64,000 bases of DNA from Oscillibacter valericigenes (GCF_021531435.1 NZ_JAFBIS010000009.1:47862-111861); one strand, 5' to 3'. Shown: positions 22,986 through 31,037, counted from the stretch's first letter. Numbers and translations: made by a program. Notes: generated by a model from the sequence alone, not told the origin.

Positions 22986-23587
22986 AAAAGGTCAAAGAGG
23001 TCATCGTGGTGGAGGGCCGCTACGACAAAAACGCCCTCAGCCAGGTGGTGGATGCCACTGTCATTACCCTGGGCGGCTTTTCCGTGTTCAACGATAAGGA
23101 GAAGCTGGCCTTTCTCCGCCGTCTGGCGGAAAAACAGGGGCTCATCGTCCTGACGGACAGCGACGGCGCGGGCTTCGTCATCCGCAATTACCTGAAAGGC
23201 GCTCTGCCGAAAGAGCTTGTGAAGCAGGCGTATATCCCGGACATTTACGGAAAGGAGCGCCGCAAGCGCACTCCCGGCAAGGAGGGCAAGCTGGGCGTGG
23301 AGGGCATGAAGCCCGATGTCCTTCTGGCGGCATTGGCGCGGGCGGGAGCTACCTTTCTGGATGAAGAAAACGGGACCGGGGCTGCTGGAGAGCCCATCAC
23401 CAAAGCGGACTTATTCGAACTGGGGCTCACCGGCGGGCCGGACAGCGCCGCGAAGCGTCAGGCGATCCTCCGGGAACTGGAGCTGCCGGAGCACCTGACG
23501 GCCAACGGGCTGCTGGAGGCGCTGAACCTCCTGTACAGTCGGGAGAGTTTTTTGGAATTCGCTAAAAAGTTGTTAGAAAATGGATGA
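22982..23587 (+). CDS. rnmV: Ribonuclease M5-like Toprim protein
   Basis: A 201-residue Toprim-domain protein with a C-terminal DUF4093 region, the architecture of RNase M5, which matures 5S rRNA in Firmicutes. Toprim motifs are VIVVEGRYDKNAL (catalytic Glu) and IVLTDSDGAGFVIRNYL (DxD). The ATG at 22982 overlaps the holA stop; a longer upstream frame lies within holA and is not used. Homologues in Clostridia are annotated RNase M5 or simply Toprim/DUF4093, so substrate assignment is by family. Confidence 0.85.
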   Translation: MKKVKEVIVVEGRYDKNALSQVVDATVITLGGFSVFNDKEKLAFLRRLAEKQGLIVLTDSDGAGFVIRNYLKGALPKELVKQAYIPDIYGKERRKRTPGKEGKLGVEGMKPDVLLAALARAGATFLDEENGTGAAGEPITKADLFELGLTGGPDSAAKRQAILRELELPEHLTANGLLEALNLLYSRESFLEFAKKLLENG

Positions 23588-23630
23588 TTTTCCCATATAG
23601 GCAACTGTTTTACACACTTTGAATTTCCAC

Positions 23631-23647
23631 TCCGACATGATTCGACA
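23631..23647 (+). promoter_or_regulatory. Tandem Spo0A-like boxes
   Basis: TCCGACA (23631-23637) and TTCGACA (23641-23647) are two copies of the 0A-box TTCGACA, the first with one mismatch, spaced exactly 10 bases, as bound by a Spo0A dimer. They lie about 20 bases upstream of a GATATT (23667-23672) that could serve as a -10. Confidence 0.45.
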
Positions 23648-23699
23648 AAATGTGTCAAGGAGAAGTGATATTTTGTTGAATCAGAAAGGAGTGATTCCG

Positions 23700-23948
23700 A
23701 TGCGCAGAATATTAGCCGGTACGGCAGGCTGCCGGGAACTGCCAGTACGGTATTATCTTCTGGTTGAGGAACAGGTCAACGAAACGGAAACTTATGGAAT
23801 TGGCGTGGAGTACGGTGAGGAAAGAGTGGATGTCCCTGACATCACACCATCTCAGAAGGGTGTCTCCGTGCTGCTGGACACGATGATCCGGGGGACGGTC
23901 ACGCCGGTGACCCTGCGGGATGTGGCGGAGGACTGGCTCCTGGCCTGA
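23700..23948 (+). CDS. DUF6514-like small protein
   Basis: An 82-residue soluble protein with a strong AAAGGAG site before ATG 23700. The sequence RYYLLVEEQVNE, TYGIGVEYGEE, VDVPDIT and VTLRDVAEDWLLA fits the small DUF6514-type clostridial proteins (my recollection of the family pattern, not a search). Function unknown. The upstream frame extension to 23619 crosses the Spo0A-like boxes and has no ribosome site. The regulatory boxes suggest expression at sporulation entry or in stationary phase. Confidence 0.78.
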   Translation: MRRILAGTAGCRELPVRYYLLVEEQVNETETYGIGVEYGEERVDVPDITPSQKGVSVLLDTMIRGTVTPVTLRDVAEDWLLA

Positions 23949-23963
23949 AATAGCTGATTGCCC

Positions 23964-23992
23964 TTGCAATTTTTAAAGAGATTCTGTATAAT
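23964..23992 (+). promoter_or_regulatory. SigA-type promoter of glnS
   Basis: TTGCAA (23964-23969), 17 bases, TATAAT (23987-23992); initiation near 23999, giving a leader of about 30 bases. Confidence 0.8.
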
Positions 23993-24029
23993 ACAGTCCT
24001 ATGCTGATAAACAGGAAGGACTGACAGCC

Positions 24030-25760
24030 ATGGCTGACGAAATCAAGACTATGCAGGAGGAAGTACCCGAGAGCCGGAACTTCATCCATGCTTTTATCGA
24101 GGAGGACATCGCCCCCGGCGGACAGTTTGAGGGCATGACCGTTCACACCCGGTTTCCGCCGGAGCCTAACGGCTATCTGCACATCGGCCACTGCAAGGCC
24201 TTGACCATCGACTTCGGTACCGCCGAAAAGTTCGACGGCATCTGCAATCTGCGGTTCGACGACACCAACCCCGCCAAAGAGGACACGGAGTTTGTGGACG
24301 CCATCCAGGATGACATCCACTGGCTGGGCTTTGACTGGGACGACCGGATGTTCTACGGCTCCGATTATTTTGAGAAGACCTATGAACTGGCCGTTGGCCT
24401 CATTAAAAAGGGGCTGGCCTATGTCTGCGAGCTGTCTCCCGAGGAGTTCAAGGAGTACCGGGGCAGCATCGGCGTTCCCGGCAAGTCTCCCTGGCGGGAC
24501 CGTCCCATCGAGGAGAGCCTGGACCTGTTCGAGCGGATGAAAAACGGCGAGTTCCCCGAGGGCAAGTACACTCTCCGGGCCAAGATTGACATGGCCTCCG
24601 GCAACTTCAATATGCGGGACCCTGTCATCTACCGCATCCGCTACATTGAGCATCACCGCCAGGGCACCAAGTGGTGCATCTTCCCCATGTACGACTTTGC
24701 CCATCCCATTCAGGACGCTCTGGAGGGCATCACCCACAGCCTTTGCTCCCTGGAATATGAGGCCCACCGGCCCCTGTACAACTGGGTCATCGAGCATGTC
24801 GACGTGCCCTGTCATCCCCGGCAGATCGAGTTCGCCCGCCTGGGTATCAACTACACCGTCATGAGCAAGCGGAAGCTCCGCCGTCTGGTGGAGGAGGGCC
24901 GCGTCTCCGGCTGGGACGACCCCCGGATGCCCACCCTCTGCGGCCTGCGCCGCCGGGGCTACACCGCCAAGTCCATCCGCAATTTCTGCGACCGCATCGG
25001 CGTGTCCAAGGCCGACTCCACCGTGGACTACGGCTTCCTGGAGCACTGCCTGCGGGAGGACCTGAACGAGACGGCGGAGCGTGTCATGGGCGTTCTGCGG
25101 CCCATCAAGCTGACCATCACCAACTATCCCGAGGGCAAGACCGAGACCGTCACCGTGGAGAACAATCCCCTGGACCCCGCCGCCGGCACCCGGGAGGTCA
25201 GCTTCTCCAGAAACCTGTATATCGAGGCCGACGACTTCCTGGAGACCCCGGTGCCCAAGTACAAGCGGCTGTTCCCGGGCGGCCCTGAGTGCCGTCTGAA
25301 GGGCGCCTACCTCATCACCTGCACCGGCTGTGTGAAGGACGAGAACGGAAATATTACCGAGGTCCTGTGCGAGTACGATCCCGACAGCCGCGGCGGTGAC
25401 CCCGCCGATGGCCGGAAGGTGAAGGGCGCCACCATCCACTGGGTGGACGCCGCCACTGCCATTGACGCCGAGGTCCGCCTGTACGACTATCTGTTCACCG
25501 ACCCCGATCCCGACGGTGCGGACAAGGATTTCATCGACTGCCTGAACCCGGATTCCCTGGAAGTTCTCCAGGGCTGCAAGGTGGAAGCTGGCCTGAAAGC
25601 CGCCGCTGAAAGCTATGAGCAGACGGAGAAGAAGGGCAGGACCGCCCCGTCCTTCCAGTTCATGCGCCTGGGCTATTTCTGCCTGGACAGCAAGGACTCC
25701 ACGCCGGAGCACCTGGTGTTCAACCGCAGTGTGTCTCTGAAAGACAGCTTCAAGAAATAA
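24030..25760 (+). CDS. glnS: Glutaminyl-tRNA synthetase
   Basis: A 576-residue class I synthetase that charges tRNA-Gln directly (EC 6.1.1.18). The HIGH-type motif lies in PPEPNGYLHIGHCKA, the DDTNP motif follows, and the KMSKS-type loop is VMSKRKLRRL at about residue 276. The C-terminal anticodon-binding beta barrels end in RLGYFCLDSKDS. Bacterial GlnRS of this type was acquired by several Firmicute lineages; others use the GatCAB route. ATG 24030 follows GGAAGGA and fits the promoter; a frame extension to 23958 would lie in the promoter. Confidence 0.97.
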   Translation: MADEIKTMQEEVPESRNFIHAFIEEDIAPGGQFEGMTVHTRFPPEPNGYLHIGHCKALTIDFGTAEKFDGICNLRFDDTNPAKEDTEFVDAIQDDIHWLGFDWDDRMFYGSDYFEKTYELAVGLIKKGLAYVCELSPEEFKEYRGSIGVPGKSPWRDRPIEESLDLFERMKNGEFPEGKYTLRAKIDMASGNFNMRDPVIYRIRYIEHHRQGTKWCIFPMYDFAHPIQDALEGITHSLCSLEYEAHRPLYNWVIEHVDVPCHPRQIEFARLGINYTVMSKRKLRRLVEEGRVSGWDDPRMPTLCGLRRRGYTAKSIRNFCDRIGVSKADSTVDYGFLEHCLREDLNETAERVMGVLRPIKLTITNYPEGKTETVTVENNPLDPAAGTREVSFSRNLYIEADDFLETPVPKYKRLFPGGPECRLKGAYLITCTGCVKDENGNITEVLCEYDPDSRGGDPADGRKVKGATIHWVDAATAIDAEVRLYDYLFTDPDPDGADKDFIDCLNPDSLEVLQGCKVEAGLKAAAESYEQTEKKGRTAPSFQFMRLGYFCLDSKDSTPEHLVFNRSVSLKDSFKK

Positions 25761-25763
25761 AAC

Positions 25764-25805
25764 AGCGCCGCCGCTTTTCATGTTGAAAAGCGGCGGTGTT
25801 TTTAA
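25764..25805. terminator. Bidirectional terminator after glnS
   Basis: CCGCCGCTTTTC pairs with GAAAAGCGGCGG, followed by TGTTTTTAAA; the facing thioesterase gene ends inside the same T tract. Confidence 0.88.
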
Positions 25806-26212
25806 ATATCAAGCTTTTCGGGGAGCTGGTAAAAAGTAAAAGTCCCTGTACCCAGCAGGGTCCCTTTCTGATTGGTGATACGCACATCAAAAACAGAGAC
25901 CGTTTGCCCGTGCTTCACTTCCTTTGCCTCCGCGGTCAGAAGATCTCCCACATTGGCGCTGTGGAAGAAATTGTAATTGGCGTTCATGGTGACGGCCTTA
26001 TATCCGTAAGAGGCCATGGCGGAGCCGCAGGCGGTATCCGCCATGGTAAAATAGACGCCCCCGTGGGGCACGCCCAAGGGGTTGACATCCTCCGGAGTGA
26101 CGGCTTTCGTGACCCGGGCATAGCCTGGGCCGATTTCTTCCACCAGGACATTTTGCCGCTGGACATAGGGATTGTTGGTATTGCGGTATTCTGCCATTTT
26201 CTGATAATCCAT
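25802..26212 (-). CDS. PaaI-family hotdog thioesterase
   Basis: A 136-residue hotdog-fold acyl-CoA thioesterase of the PaaI/YdiI type. The motif NPLGVPHGGVYFTMADTACG holds the HGG loop and helix-start Asp, and NYNFFHSANVGDLLTAEAKE is the typical second strand pair. Such enzymes hydrolyse aryl or short acyl-CoA thioesters in the cytoplasm. AAGGAAGAGG precedes the ATG. It is monocistronic, divergent from the MATE gene and convergent with glnS. Confidence 0.92.
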   Translation of the reverse strand: MDYQKMAEYRNTNNPYVQRQNVLVEEIGPGYARVTKAVTPEDVNPLGVPHGGVYFTMADTACGSAMASYGYKAVTMNANYNFFHSANVGDLLTAEAKEVKHGQTVSVFDVRITNQKGTLLGTGTFTFYQLPEKLDI

Positions 26213-26244
26213 GACAAACCTCTTCCTTGCTATATTTTTGAAAT

Positions 26245-26273
26245 ATCATACGCTTTTTCACCGCTTTCGTCAA
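26245..26273 (-). promoter_or_regulatory. Promoter of the thioesterase gene
   Basis: On the minus strand TTGACG (26268-26273), 17 bases, TATGAT (26245-26250). Confidence 0.68.
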
Positions 26274-26305
26274 TTTTCTTCTGGCCGATTTGTGCAAAAC
26301 TTCCT

Positions 26306-26333
26306 TTGCGGTTTTCGGGAAAAATGCTATAAT
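26306..26333 (+). promoter_or_regulatory. Promoter of the MATE transporter leader
   Basis: TTGCGG (26306-26311), 16 bases, TATAAT (26328-26333) preceded by TGC (extended -10). Confidence 0.65.
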
Positions 26334-26343
26334 CATGTATACA

Positions 26344-26391
26344 GCGTGTAGCGTAACTGCGTAAATCCGGTTGCGCGGCACGCTTTTTTTT
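26344..26391 (+). terminator. Attenuator-like terminator in the MATE leader
   Basis: GCGTG (26344-26348) pairs with CACGC (26379-26383), and CGTAAC (26352-26357) with GTTGCG (26370-26375), closing a 40-base hairpin followed by eight T residues (26384-26391). It lies between the promoter and the ribosome site, so most transcripts should stop unless the hairpin is prevented. Confidence 0.65.
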
Positions 26392-26416
26392 GCGCTTTTT
26401 TGAAGGAGGAAACACT

Positions 26417-27805
26417 ATGAACGAATCGGCCAACAGCTTTTTGGAACAGGAAAAACTGGGAAAGCTGATGGGGAAGTACGCCATCCCCTGCATCATTTCA
26501 CTGCTGGTAGCGGCGCTTTACAACATTGTGGACCAGATCTTTATTGCCAACGCCGACTACCTCGGCTCCTACGGCAACGCCGCTAACACGGTGGTCTTTC
26601 CCCTGACCGTCGTGGCGCTGGCAATAGCGGTGATGATCGGCGACGGCTGCTGTGCCTATGTCAGCATCTGCCTGGGAAGCCGGAACCAGAAGCACGCGGG
26701 CAGAAGCGTGGGCAACGCTGTGGCGCTGTCTGTGGTATCGGGCCTGGTCCTGACGGCCATCTATCTGTTGTTCAGTGACGGCATCCTGACCGCGTTCGGC
26801 GGCCGCGTGAACGAGGAGACGTTTTACCATTCTCAGGAGTATTTCTTCTATATCACCCTGGGCCTGCCGTTCTATATGTTCGGTCAGGCTTTGAACCCCA
26901 TCATCCGTTCCGACGGCAGCCCCCGGTTTGCCATGAGCTCCACGCTGGCCGGCGCACTGGTAAACATCATTCTGGACCCGGTGTTTATTTTCGTGTTCCG
27001 CTGGGGCATGATGGGCGCGGCGGTTGCCACTGTGCTAGGACAGGTTCTGACAGCGTTTCTGGCTATCTGGTATCTCTTCCATATGAAGGCGATCCATCTG
27101 GAGAAAGAGAGCTTCCGGCCGGACTGGACGGTGATCCGACACTTCATCCCCCTGGGCGTTTGCAGCTTCCTGTCCCAGATCTCCCTGGTGGCAGCTATGG
27201 CGGCCATCAACAACATGATCCGCAAATACGGCGCACTTGACCCCATTTTCGGCCAGGCGGAGTATGCCCAGATCCCTATGGCTGTGGTGGGCATTGTGAT
27301 GAAGTTCTTCCAGATCGTCATTTCCATTGTGGTAGGCATGGCCGCGGGCTGTATTCCAATTGTTGGTTACAATATCGGCGCCGGCCGGAAAGACCGGGCC
27401 AGGACACTATTTCGCTACCTGTTGACGGCGGAGGCAGTGGTGGGCATCGCGGCGCTGCTGGCGGCGGAGCTATTGCCCGGACAGCTGATTCAAATTTTCG
27501 GCGCTTCCAACGAGAGCGTCTACTATACGCAGTTTGCTGTCAAGGCTTTCCGCGTCTACCTCTGCCTGCTGCCCTTTGCCTGCGTCAACAAGGCGACCTT
27601 CATCTACCTGCAGTCCCTGGGAGAGGCTCTGCTGTCCACGGTGCTGTCCATGGTGCGTGAGGTGGTGTTCGGCGTCGGTTTCGCCCTGCTGCTTCCGGTA
27701 TTTCTGGGATTGGACGGCGTGCTGTGGTCCATGCCGGTGTCCGATGCGCTGACGTTTATCATCTCCACCGCCGCAATCATCCACACCTGCCGTAAATTAC
27801 AGTAA
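26417..27805 (+). CDS. MATE-family multidrug/Na+ efflux transporter
   Basis: A 462-residue multi-helix antiporter of the MATE family (NorM/DinF-like; in Clostridia often annotated MepA-type). It begins LGKLMGKYAIPCIISLLVAALYNIVDQIF, split by helices, and includes PRFAMSSTLAGALVNIILDPVFIF and VVGMAAGCIPIVGYNIGAGR, both typical. About 12 hydrophobic segments in two bundles are present. It probably exports cationic drugs or metabolites. ATG 26417 follows AAGGAGGAAACACT. A leader terminator suggests induction by antitermination; no signal is known. Confidence 0.93.
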   Translation: MNESANSFLEQEKLGKLMGKYAIPCIISLLVAALYNIVDQIFIANADYLGSYGNAANTVVFPLTVVALAIAVMIGDGCCAYVSICLGSRNQKHAGRSVGNAVALSVVSGLVLTAIYLLFSDGILTAFGGRVNEETFYHSQEYFFYITLGLPFYMFGQALNPIIRSDGSPRFAMSSTLAGALVNIILDPVFIFVFRWGMMGAAVATVLGQVLTAFLAIWYLFHMKAIHLEKESFRPDWTVIRHFIPLGVCSFLSQISLVAAMAAINNMIRKYGALDPIFGQAEYAQIPMAVVGIVMKFFQIVISIVVGMAAGCIPIVGYNIGAGRKDRARTLFRYLLTAEAVVGIAALLAAELLPGQLIQIFGASNESVYYTQFAVKAFRVYLCLLPFACVNKATFIYLQSLGEALLSTVLSMVREVVFGVGFALLLPVFLGLDGVLWSMPVSDALTFIISTAAIIHTCRKLQ

Positions 27806-27812
27806 AATGGAA

Positions 27813-27840
27813 AAGAGACCCGATTTGGGTCTCTTTTTTT
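27813..27840. terminator. Bidirectional terminator between MATE gene and sigG
   Basis: AAAGAGACCC pairs with GGGTCTCTTT around a five-base loop, with T runs on both strands. Confidence 0.88.
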
Positions 27841-27841
27841 C

Positions 27842-28612
27842 TCAAATATTCTTCTTGATCGTATTGATGGCGCCCTTTTCCAGCCGGGAGACCTGGGCCT
27901 GGGAAATTCCAACTTCGGCGGAGACCTCCATCTGGGTCTTTCCCTCGTAGAACCGCAGGGACAGGATGCGCCGTTCCCGCTCGTCCAGCCGGGCAAGGGC
28001 GTCCTTCAGAGCGATACGGTCCGTCCACAGCTCGTCGGTGTTCCGGGTGTCGCTGACCTGATCCATGACGCAGATGGCGTCGCCGCTGTCAGAATACACC
28101 GGCTCATACAGGGAGACCGGGTCCACGATGGCGTCCATGGCGAAAACCACTTCCTCCCGGGGAAGGCTCAGCTCCCTGGCGATCTGTTCCACAGTCGGCT
28201 CCCGCTGGCTTTCCGCAATAAGCCGGTCCCTGGCCTGAAGGACGCGGTAGGCCGTATCCCGCATGCTCCGGGATACCCGGATGGAGCTGTTGTCCCGCAG
28301 GTAGCGCCGGATCTCTCCGATGATCATAGGCACGCCGTAGGTGGAAAATTTCACCGGCTGGGTGATGTCAAAATTGTCAATGGCCTTGATGAGCCCCACG
28401 CAGCCCACCTGGAACAGGTCATCCGCGTTTTCGCCCCGTCCGGCGAACCGCTGGATGACGGACAGTACCAGCCGCAGGTTTCCCTCGATGAGCTGGCGGC
28501 GGGCCTCCTGGTCGCCCTCCTTTGTCCGCCGCAGCAGTTCCATGGTCTCATCATTTTTCAAAACCTTCAGCTTCGCCGTGTTGACTCCCGCGATCTCGAC
28601 TTTTCCCTGCAT
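27842..28612 (-). CDS. sigG: Late forespore sigma factor SigG
   Basis: A 256-residue sigma-70-family factor. The N-terminus MQGKVEIAGVNTAKLKVLKN is the SigG-specific tail, where the Bacillus protein has KVEICGVNTSKLPVL. Region 2 contains RLVLSVIQRFAGRGENADDL and FSTYGVPMIIGEIRRYLRD; region 4 ends QVSRLEKGAINTIKKN. SigG directs late forespore genes (SASPs, germination proteins). ATG 28612 was chosen for this N-terminus and its GGGGGCGG site; the longer frame upstream crosses the promoter. It is divergent from ylmC/ymxH here, whereas it often lies beside it in Clostridia. Confidence 0.96.
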   Translation of the reverse strand: MQGKVEIAGVNTAKLKVLKNDETMELLRRTKEGDQEARRQLIEGNLRLVLSVIQRFAGRGENADDLFQVGCVGLIKAIDNFDITQPVKFSTYGVPMIIGEIRRYLRDNSSIRVSRSMRDTAYRVLQARDRLIAESQREPTVEQIARELSLPREEVVFAMDAIVDPVSLYEPVYSDSGDAICVMDQVSDTRNTDELWTDRIALKDALARLDERERRILSLRFYEGKTQMEVSAEVGISQAQVSRLEKGAINTIKKNI

Positions 28613-28649
28613 CGAAAACCGCCCCCTGCCTCTTGTAAACTTCTGTGAG

Positions 28650-28679
28650 CAGTATTGCCAGAGCCGATTTTTCCTATAC
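28650..28679 (-). promoter_or_regulatory. Forespore (SigF/SigG-type) promoter of sigG
   Basis: On the minus strand GTATA (28675-28679) is 15 bases from GGCAATACTG (28650-28659). Both fit the SigF/SigG patterns (-35 GYWTA, -10 GGnRAnAnTR), including every fixed base of the -10. This matches known forespore control of sigG. Confidence 0.65.
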
Positions 28680-28755
28680 TGGGAGCTTTTGTCACATTCT
28701 GGGCACATAGGACAGACGCCCCGCCGCATAAGCTTTCCACAAGGAGGGATGCGCG

Positions 28756-29040
28756 ATGCAGTGCAGGATCAGAGACTTGCGGTGTAAAGAGGTCATCAAC
28801 ATCTGCGATGGCTGCCGGCTGGGTTTTGTGGGGGATGTGGATGTCAAGGTGCCGGAGGGTCAGGTGGTGGCTATCGTGGTCTTTGGCCCCTGCCGCTTTT
28901 TCGGGCTGTTCGGCAGGGGAGAGGAGTTTTACATCCCCTGGGACTGCATCCAGCGCATCGGGGATGACATCATCCTCATCGACAAGCCCTTCCAGCGGCG
29001 GGACCCGAATCTGGAGCGGAGGCGCCGCCGGAAATTCTGA
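28756..29040 (+). CDS. YlmC/YmxH family sporulation protein (PRC-barrel)
   Basis: A 94-residue PRC-barrel protein beginning RIRDLRCKEVINICDGCRLG and continuing FVGDVDVKVPEGQVVAIVVFG to a WDCIQRIGDDIILID beta-barrel segment and a basic tail. This is the YlmC/YmxH family, present in spore formers and expressed during sporulation, with unknown molecular role. An AAGGAGG site lies eight bases before the ATG. It is divergent from sigG across 143 bases. Confidence 0.9.
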   Translation: MQCRIRDLRCKEVINICDGCRLGFVGDVDVKVPEGQVVAIVVFGPCRFFGLFGRGEEFYIPWDCIQRIGDDIILIDKPFQRRDPNLERRRRRKF

Positions 29041-29095
29041 GCGGTGAAAACCGGGAAAAACCTCTGTATTTTCAGATATTTCTTGGAAAAAATAC

Positions 29096-29124
29096 TTGCA
29101 TTGACCATACAGCTGTGATATTAT
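29096..29124 (+). promoter_or_regulatory. Promoter of the rpsB-tsf operon
   Basis: TTGCAT (29096-29101), 17 bases, TATTAT (29119-29124). Initiation near 29131. Confidence 0.65.
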
Positions 29125-29130
29125 ATTTCA

Positions 29131-29247
29131 GCATTCCGCACGGTGCGTCGACTTTCTGTTCGTGCCCGGGTCCCCAAAACCTAGGTCAGCAGAGGGGATG
29201 AAGCCGCCGGAGGTAAAAACGAAATTGATTTGGAGGAACAAACAAAC
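29131..29247 (+). promoter_or_regulatory. Structured 5' leader of rpsB
   Basis: The 117-base leader contains a GCACG/CGTGC stem near 29139-29165 and a CCCC/GGGG pairing near 29173-29200. It may be a ribosomal-protein autoregulatory leader (S2 binding), but I could not match a specific published motif. Confidence 0.35.
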
Positions 29248-29988
29248 ATGGCAAATTCTAACGTCGTATCCATGAAAGCCCTGCTGGAGGCAGGCGTCCA
29301 CTTCGGTCACCAGACCCGCCGCTGGAACCCCAAGATGGCCCCCTATATCTACACTGAGCGCAACGGCATCTATATCGTGGACCTGCAGAAGACCGTCCGC
29401 AAGCTGGAGGAGGCTTACAACTTCGTCCGTCAGCTGAGCGAGAGCGGCCAGTCCCTGCTGTTCGTCGGCACCAAGAAGCAGGCTCAGGAGGCCATCCGTG
29501 AGGAAGCTACCCGCTGCGGCCAGTACTATGTCAACGCCCGTTGGCTGGGCGGCATGATGACCAACTTCAAGACCATGCGTACCCGTGTGGACCGTCTGAA
29601 CCAGCTGAAGGCCATGCAGGAGGACGGCACCTTCGATATGCTGCCCAAGAAGGAAGTCATGAAGCACCTGGGCGAGATCGAGAAGCTGGAGAAGTATCTG
29701 GGCGGCGTGAAGGAAATGAAGAAGCTGCCCGGCGCCCTGTTCATCGTGGATACCCGCAAGGAGCGCAACGCCATCGCCGAGGCCCACAAGCTGGGCATCC
29801 CCGTGGTCGCTATCGCCGATACCAACTGCGATCCCGACGAAATCGACTATGTCATCCCCGGCAACGACGATGCCATCCGCGCCATCAAGCTGATCTCTTC
29901 TATCATGGCCAACGCCGTGCTGGAGGGCAAGCAGGGCGAGCAGACCGCCGAGGCCGCCGAGGAGAAGGCTGCTGAGGACGCTGAGTAA
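29248..29988 (+). CDS. rpsB: 30S ribosomal protein S2
   Basis: A 246-residue S2 protein starting [20 protein letters not shown] and containing [47 protein letters not shown] and [19 protein letters not shown]. It ends in an acidic Ala/Glu tail that varies between species. ATG 29248 lies 11 bases after GGAGG; a TTG upstream (29230) would overlap the ribosome site. It is followed by tsf, the conserved bacterial order. Confidence 0.98.
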   Translation: MANSNVVSMKALLEAGVHFGHQTRRWNPKMAPYIYTERNGIYIVDLQKTVRKLEEAYNFVRQLSESGQSLLFVGTKKQAQEAIREEATRCGQYYVNARWLGGMMTNFKTMRTRVDRLNQLKAMQEDGTFDMLPKKEVMKHLGEIEKLEKYLGGVKEMKKLPGALFIVDTRKERNAIAEAHKLGIPVVAIADTNCDPDEIDYVIPGNDDAIRAIKLISSIMANAVLEGKQGEQTAEAAEEKAAEDAE

Positions 29989-30041
29989 TCAGGACGTTTC
30001 AAGCGCGGCGCGCTTGTATCAAGATATTGGAGGAAAATAAA

Positions 30042-30962
30042 ATGGCTTTTACCGCAGCTGATGTGAAGAACCTGCGCGAAATGACCGGCGTGGGTATGAT
30101 GGATTGCAAGAAGGCTCTGACCGCCTCCGACGGCGACATGGATAAGGCCGTCGAGTGGCTGCGCGAGAAGGGCATGGCCGCTTCCGCCAAGAAGGCCGGC
30201 CGTATCGCCGCCGAGGGCATGGCTTACGCTACCGTCGTGGACGGCGTGGGCGTCGTGGTCGAGGTCAACGCCGAGACCGACTTCGTGGGCAAGAACGAGA
30301 AGTTCGTGAACTTTGTCAAGGGCGTGGCCGCCACCGTGGCCAAGGAGAACCCCGCCAACCTGGAGGCCCTGATGTCCTGCAAGTATGTTGACACTGACCT
30401 GACCGTGGAGCAGCAGCAGCAGGAGATGGTCCTCGTCATCGGCGAGAACATCAAGGTCCGCCGTTTCGCCCGCTTCGCTGACGGCGTGTCCGTTTCCTAT
30501 GTTCACGCCGGCGGCAAGATCGGCGTGCTGGTGAACCTGGAGACCGACCTGCCCGCCGAGAAGGTGGAGGAAGTCGGCAAGGACGTGGCTATGCAGATCG
30601 CCGCTCTGAATCCCCGCTTCTGGGATAAGGCTCAGGTCACTGAGGACGTCCTGGCCGAGGAGAAGAAGATCATGATGGTCCAGATGGCCAACGATCCCAA
30701 GATGGCCAACAAGCCCGAGCAGGTCCGCGAGAAGATCGTCATGGGCAAGCTGAACAAGTTCTATGCCGAGAACTGCCTGCTGCAGCAGGAGTTCGTGAAG
30801 GACAACTCCATGTCCATTGAGAAGTATATCGCCTCCGCCGCCAAGGCGCTGGGCGGCACCATCACCTTCAAGGACGCCGTGCGTTTCGAGAAGGGCGAGG
30901 GCATTGAGAAGAAGCAGGAGAACTTCGCCGAGGAGATCGCCTCCATGGTGAAGAAGGCTTAA
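30042..30962 (+). CDS. tsf: Translation elongation factor Ts
   Basis: A 306-residue guanine-nucleotide exchange factor for EF-Tu. The N-terminal UBA-like domain begins AADVKNLREMTGVGMMDCKK; the conserved TDFVGKNEKF (the TDFV motif that contacts EF-Tu) follows at about residue 80. Core-domain segments include VRRFARFADGVSVSYVH and MSIEKYIASAAKALGG. ATG 30042 follows GGAGG. It lies 53 bases after rpsB, and the pair ends at a strong terminator. Confidence 0.98.
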   Translation: MAFTAADVKNLREMTGVGMMDCKKALTASDGDMDKAVEWLREKGMAASAKKAGRIAAEGMAYATVVDGVGVVVEVNAETDFVGKNEKFVNFVKGVAATVAKENPANLEALMSCKYVDTDLTVEQQQQEMVLVIGENIKVRRFARFADGVSVSYVHAGGKIGVLVNLETDLPAEKVEEVGKDVAMQIAALNPRFWDKAQVTEDVLAEEKKIMMVQMANDPKMANKPEQVREKIVMGKLNKFYAENCLLQQEFVKDNSMSIEKYIASAAKALGGTITFKDAVRFEKGEGIEKKQENFAEEIASMVKKA

Positions 30963-30976
30963 TCTTTCCAACATTG

Positions 30977-31008
30977 AAAGGGCGGACGCGTATGCGTCCG
31001 CCTTTTTT
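30977..31008 (+). terminator. Terminator of rpsB-tsf
   Basis: AAGGGCGGACGC pairs with GCGTCCGCCTT around GTAT, followed by six T residues. Confidence 0.9.
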
Positions 31009-31037
31009 GCTTCCGTAAGCAAAATACGGGATTTTCC

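Noticed and set aside
23657..23681. SigH-like promoter (AGGAGAA...GTTGAAT) before the DUF6514-like gene
   Set aside because: Spacer is about one base too short and the start would fall inside the ribosome site; the Spo0A-type arrangement explains the region better.
24001..24024. Seven-codon frame upstream of glnS
   Set aside because: No ribosome site before it and it overlaps the glnS Shine-Dalgarno region; likely chance.
23973..25781. A 602-codon minus-strand frame opposite glnS
   Set aside because: Composition reflects codon-position bias of glnS; it spans the glnS promoter and terminator and has no ribosome site.
26335..26364. Nine-codon leader peptide frame before the MATE gene (ATG just after the -10)
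   Set aside because: The ATG lies upstream of the expected transcript start, so it would not be in the mRNA; it also lacks a ribosome site.
30000..30016. AAGCGC/GCGCTT palindrome between rpsB and tsf as a terminator
   Set aside because: Short stem with no T run; the genes are clearly cotranscribed. At most a processing or stability hairpin.
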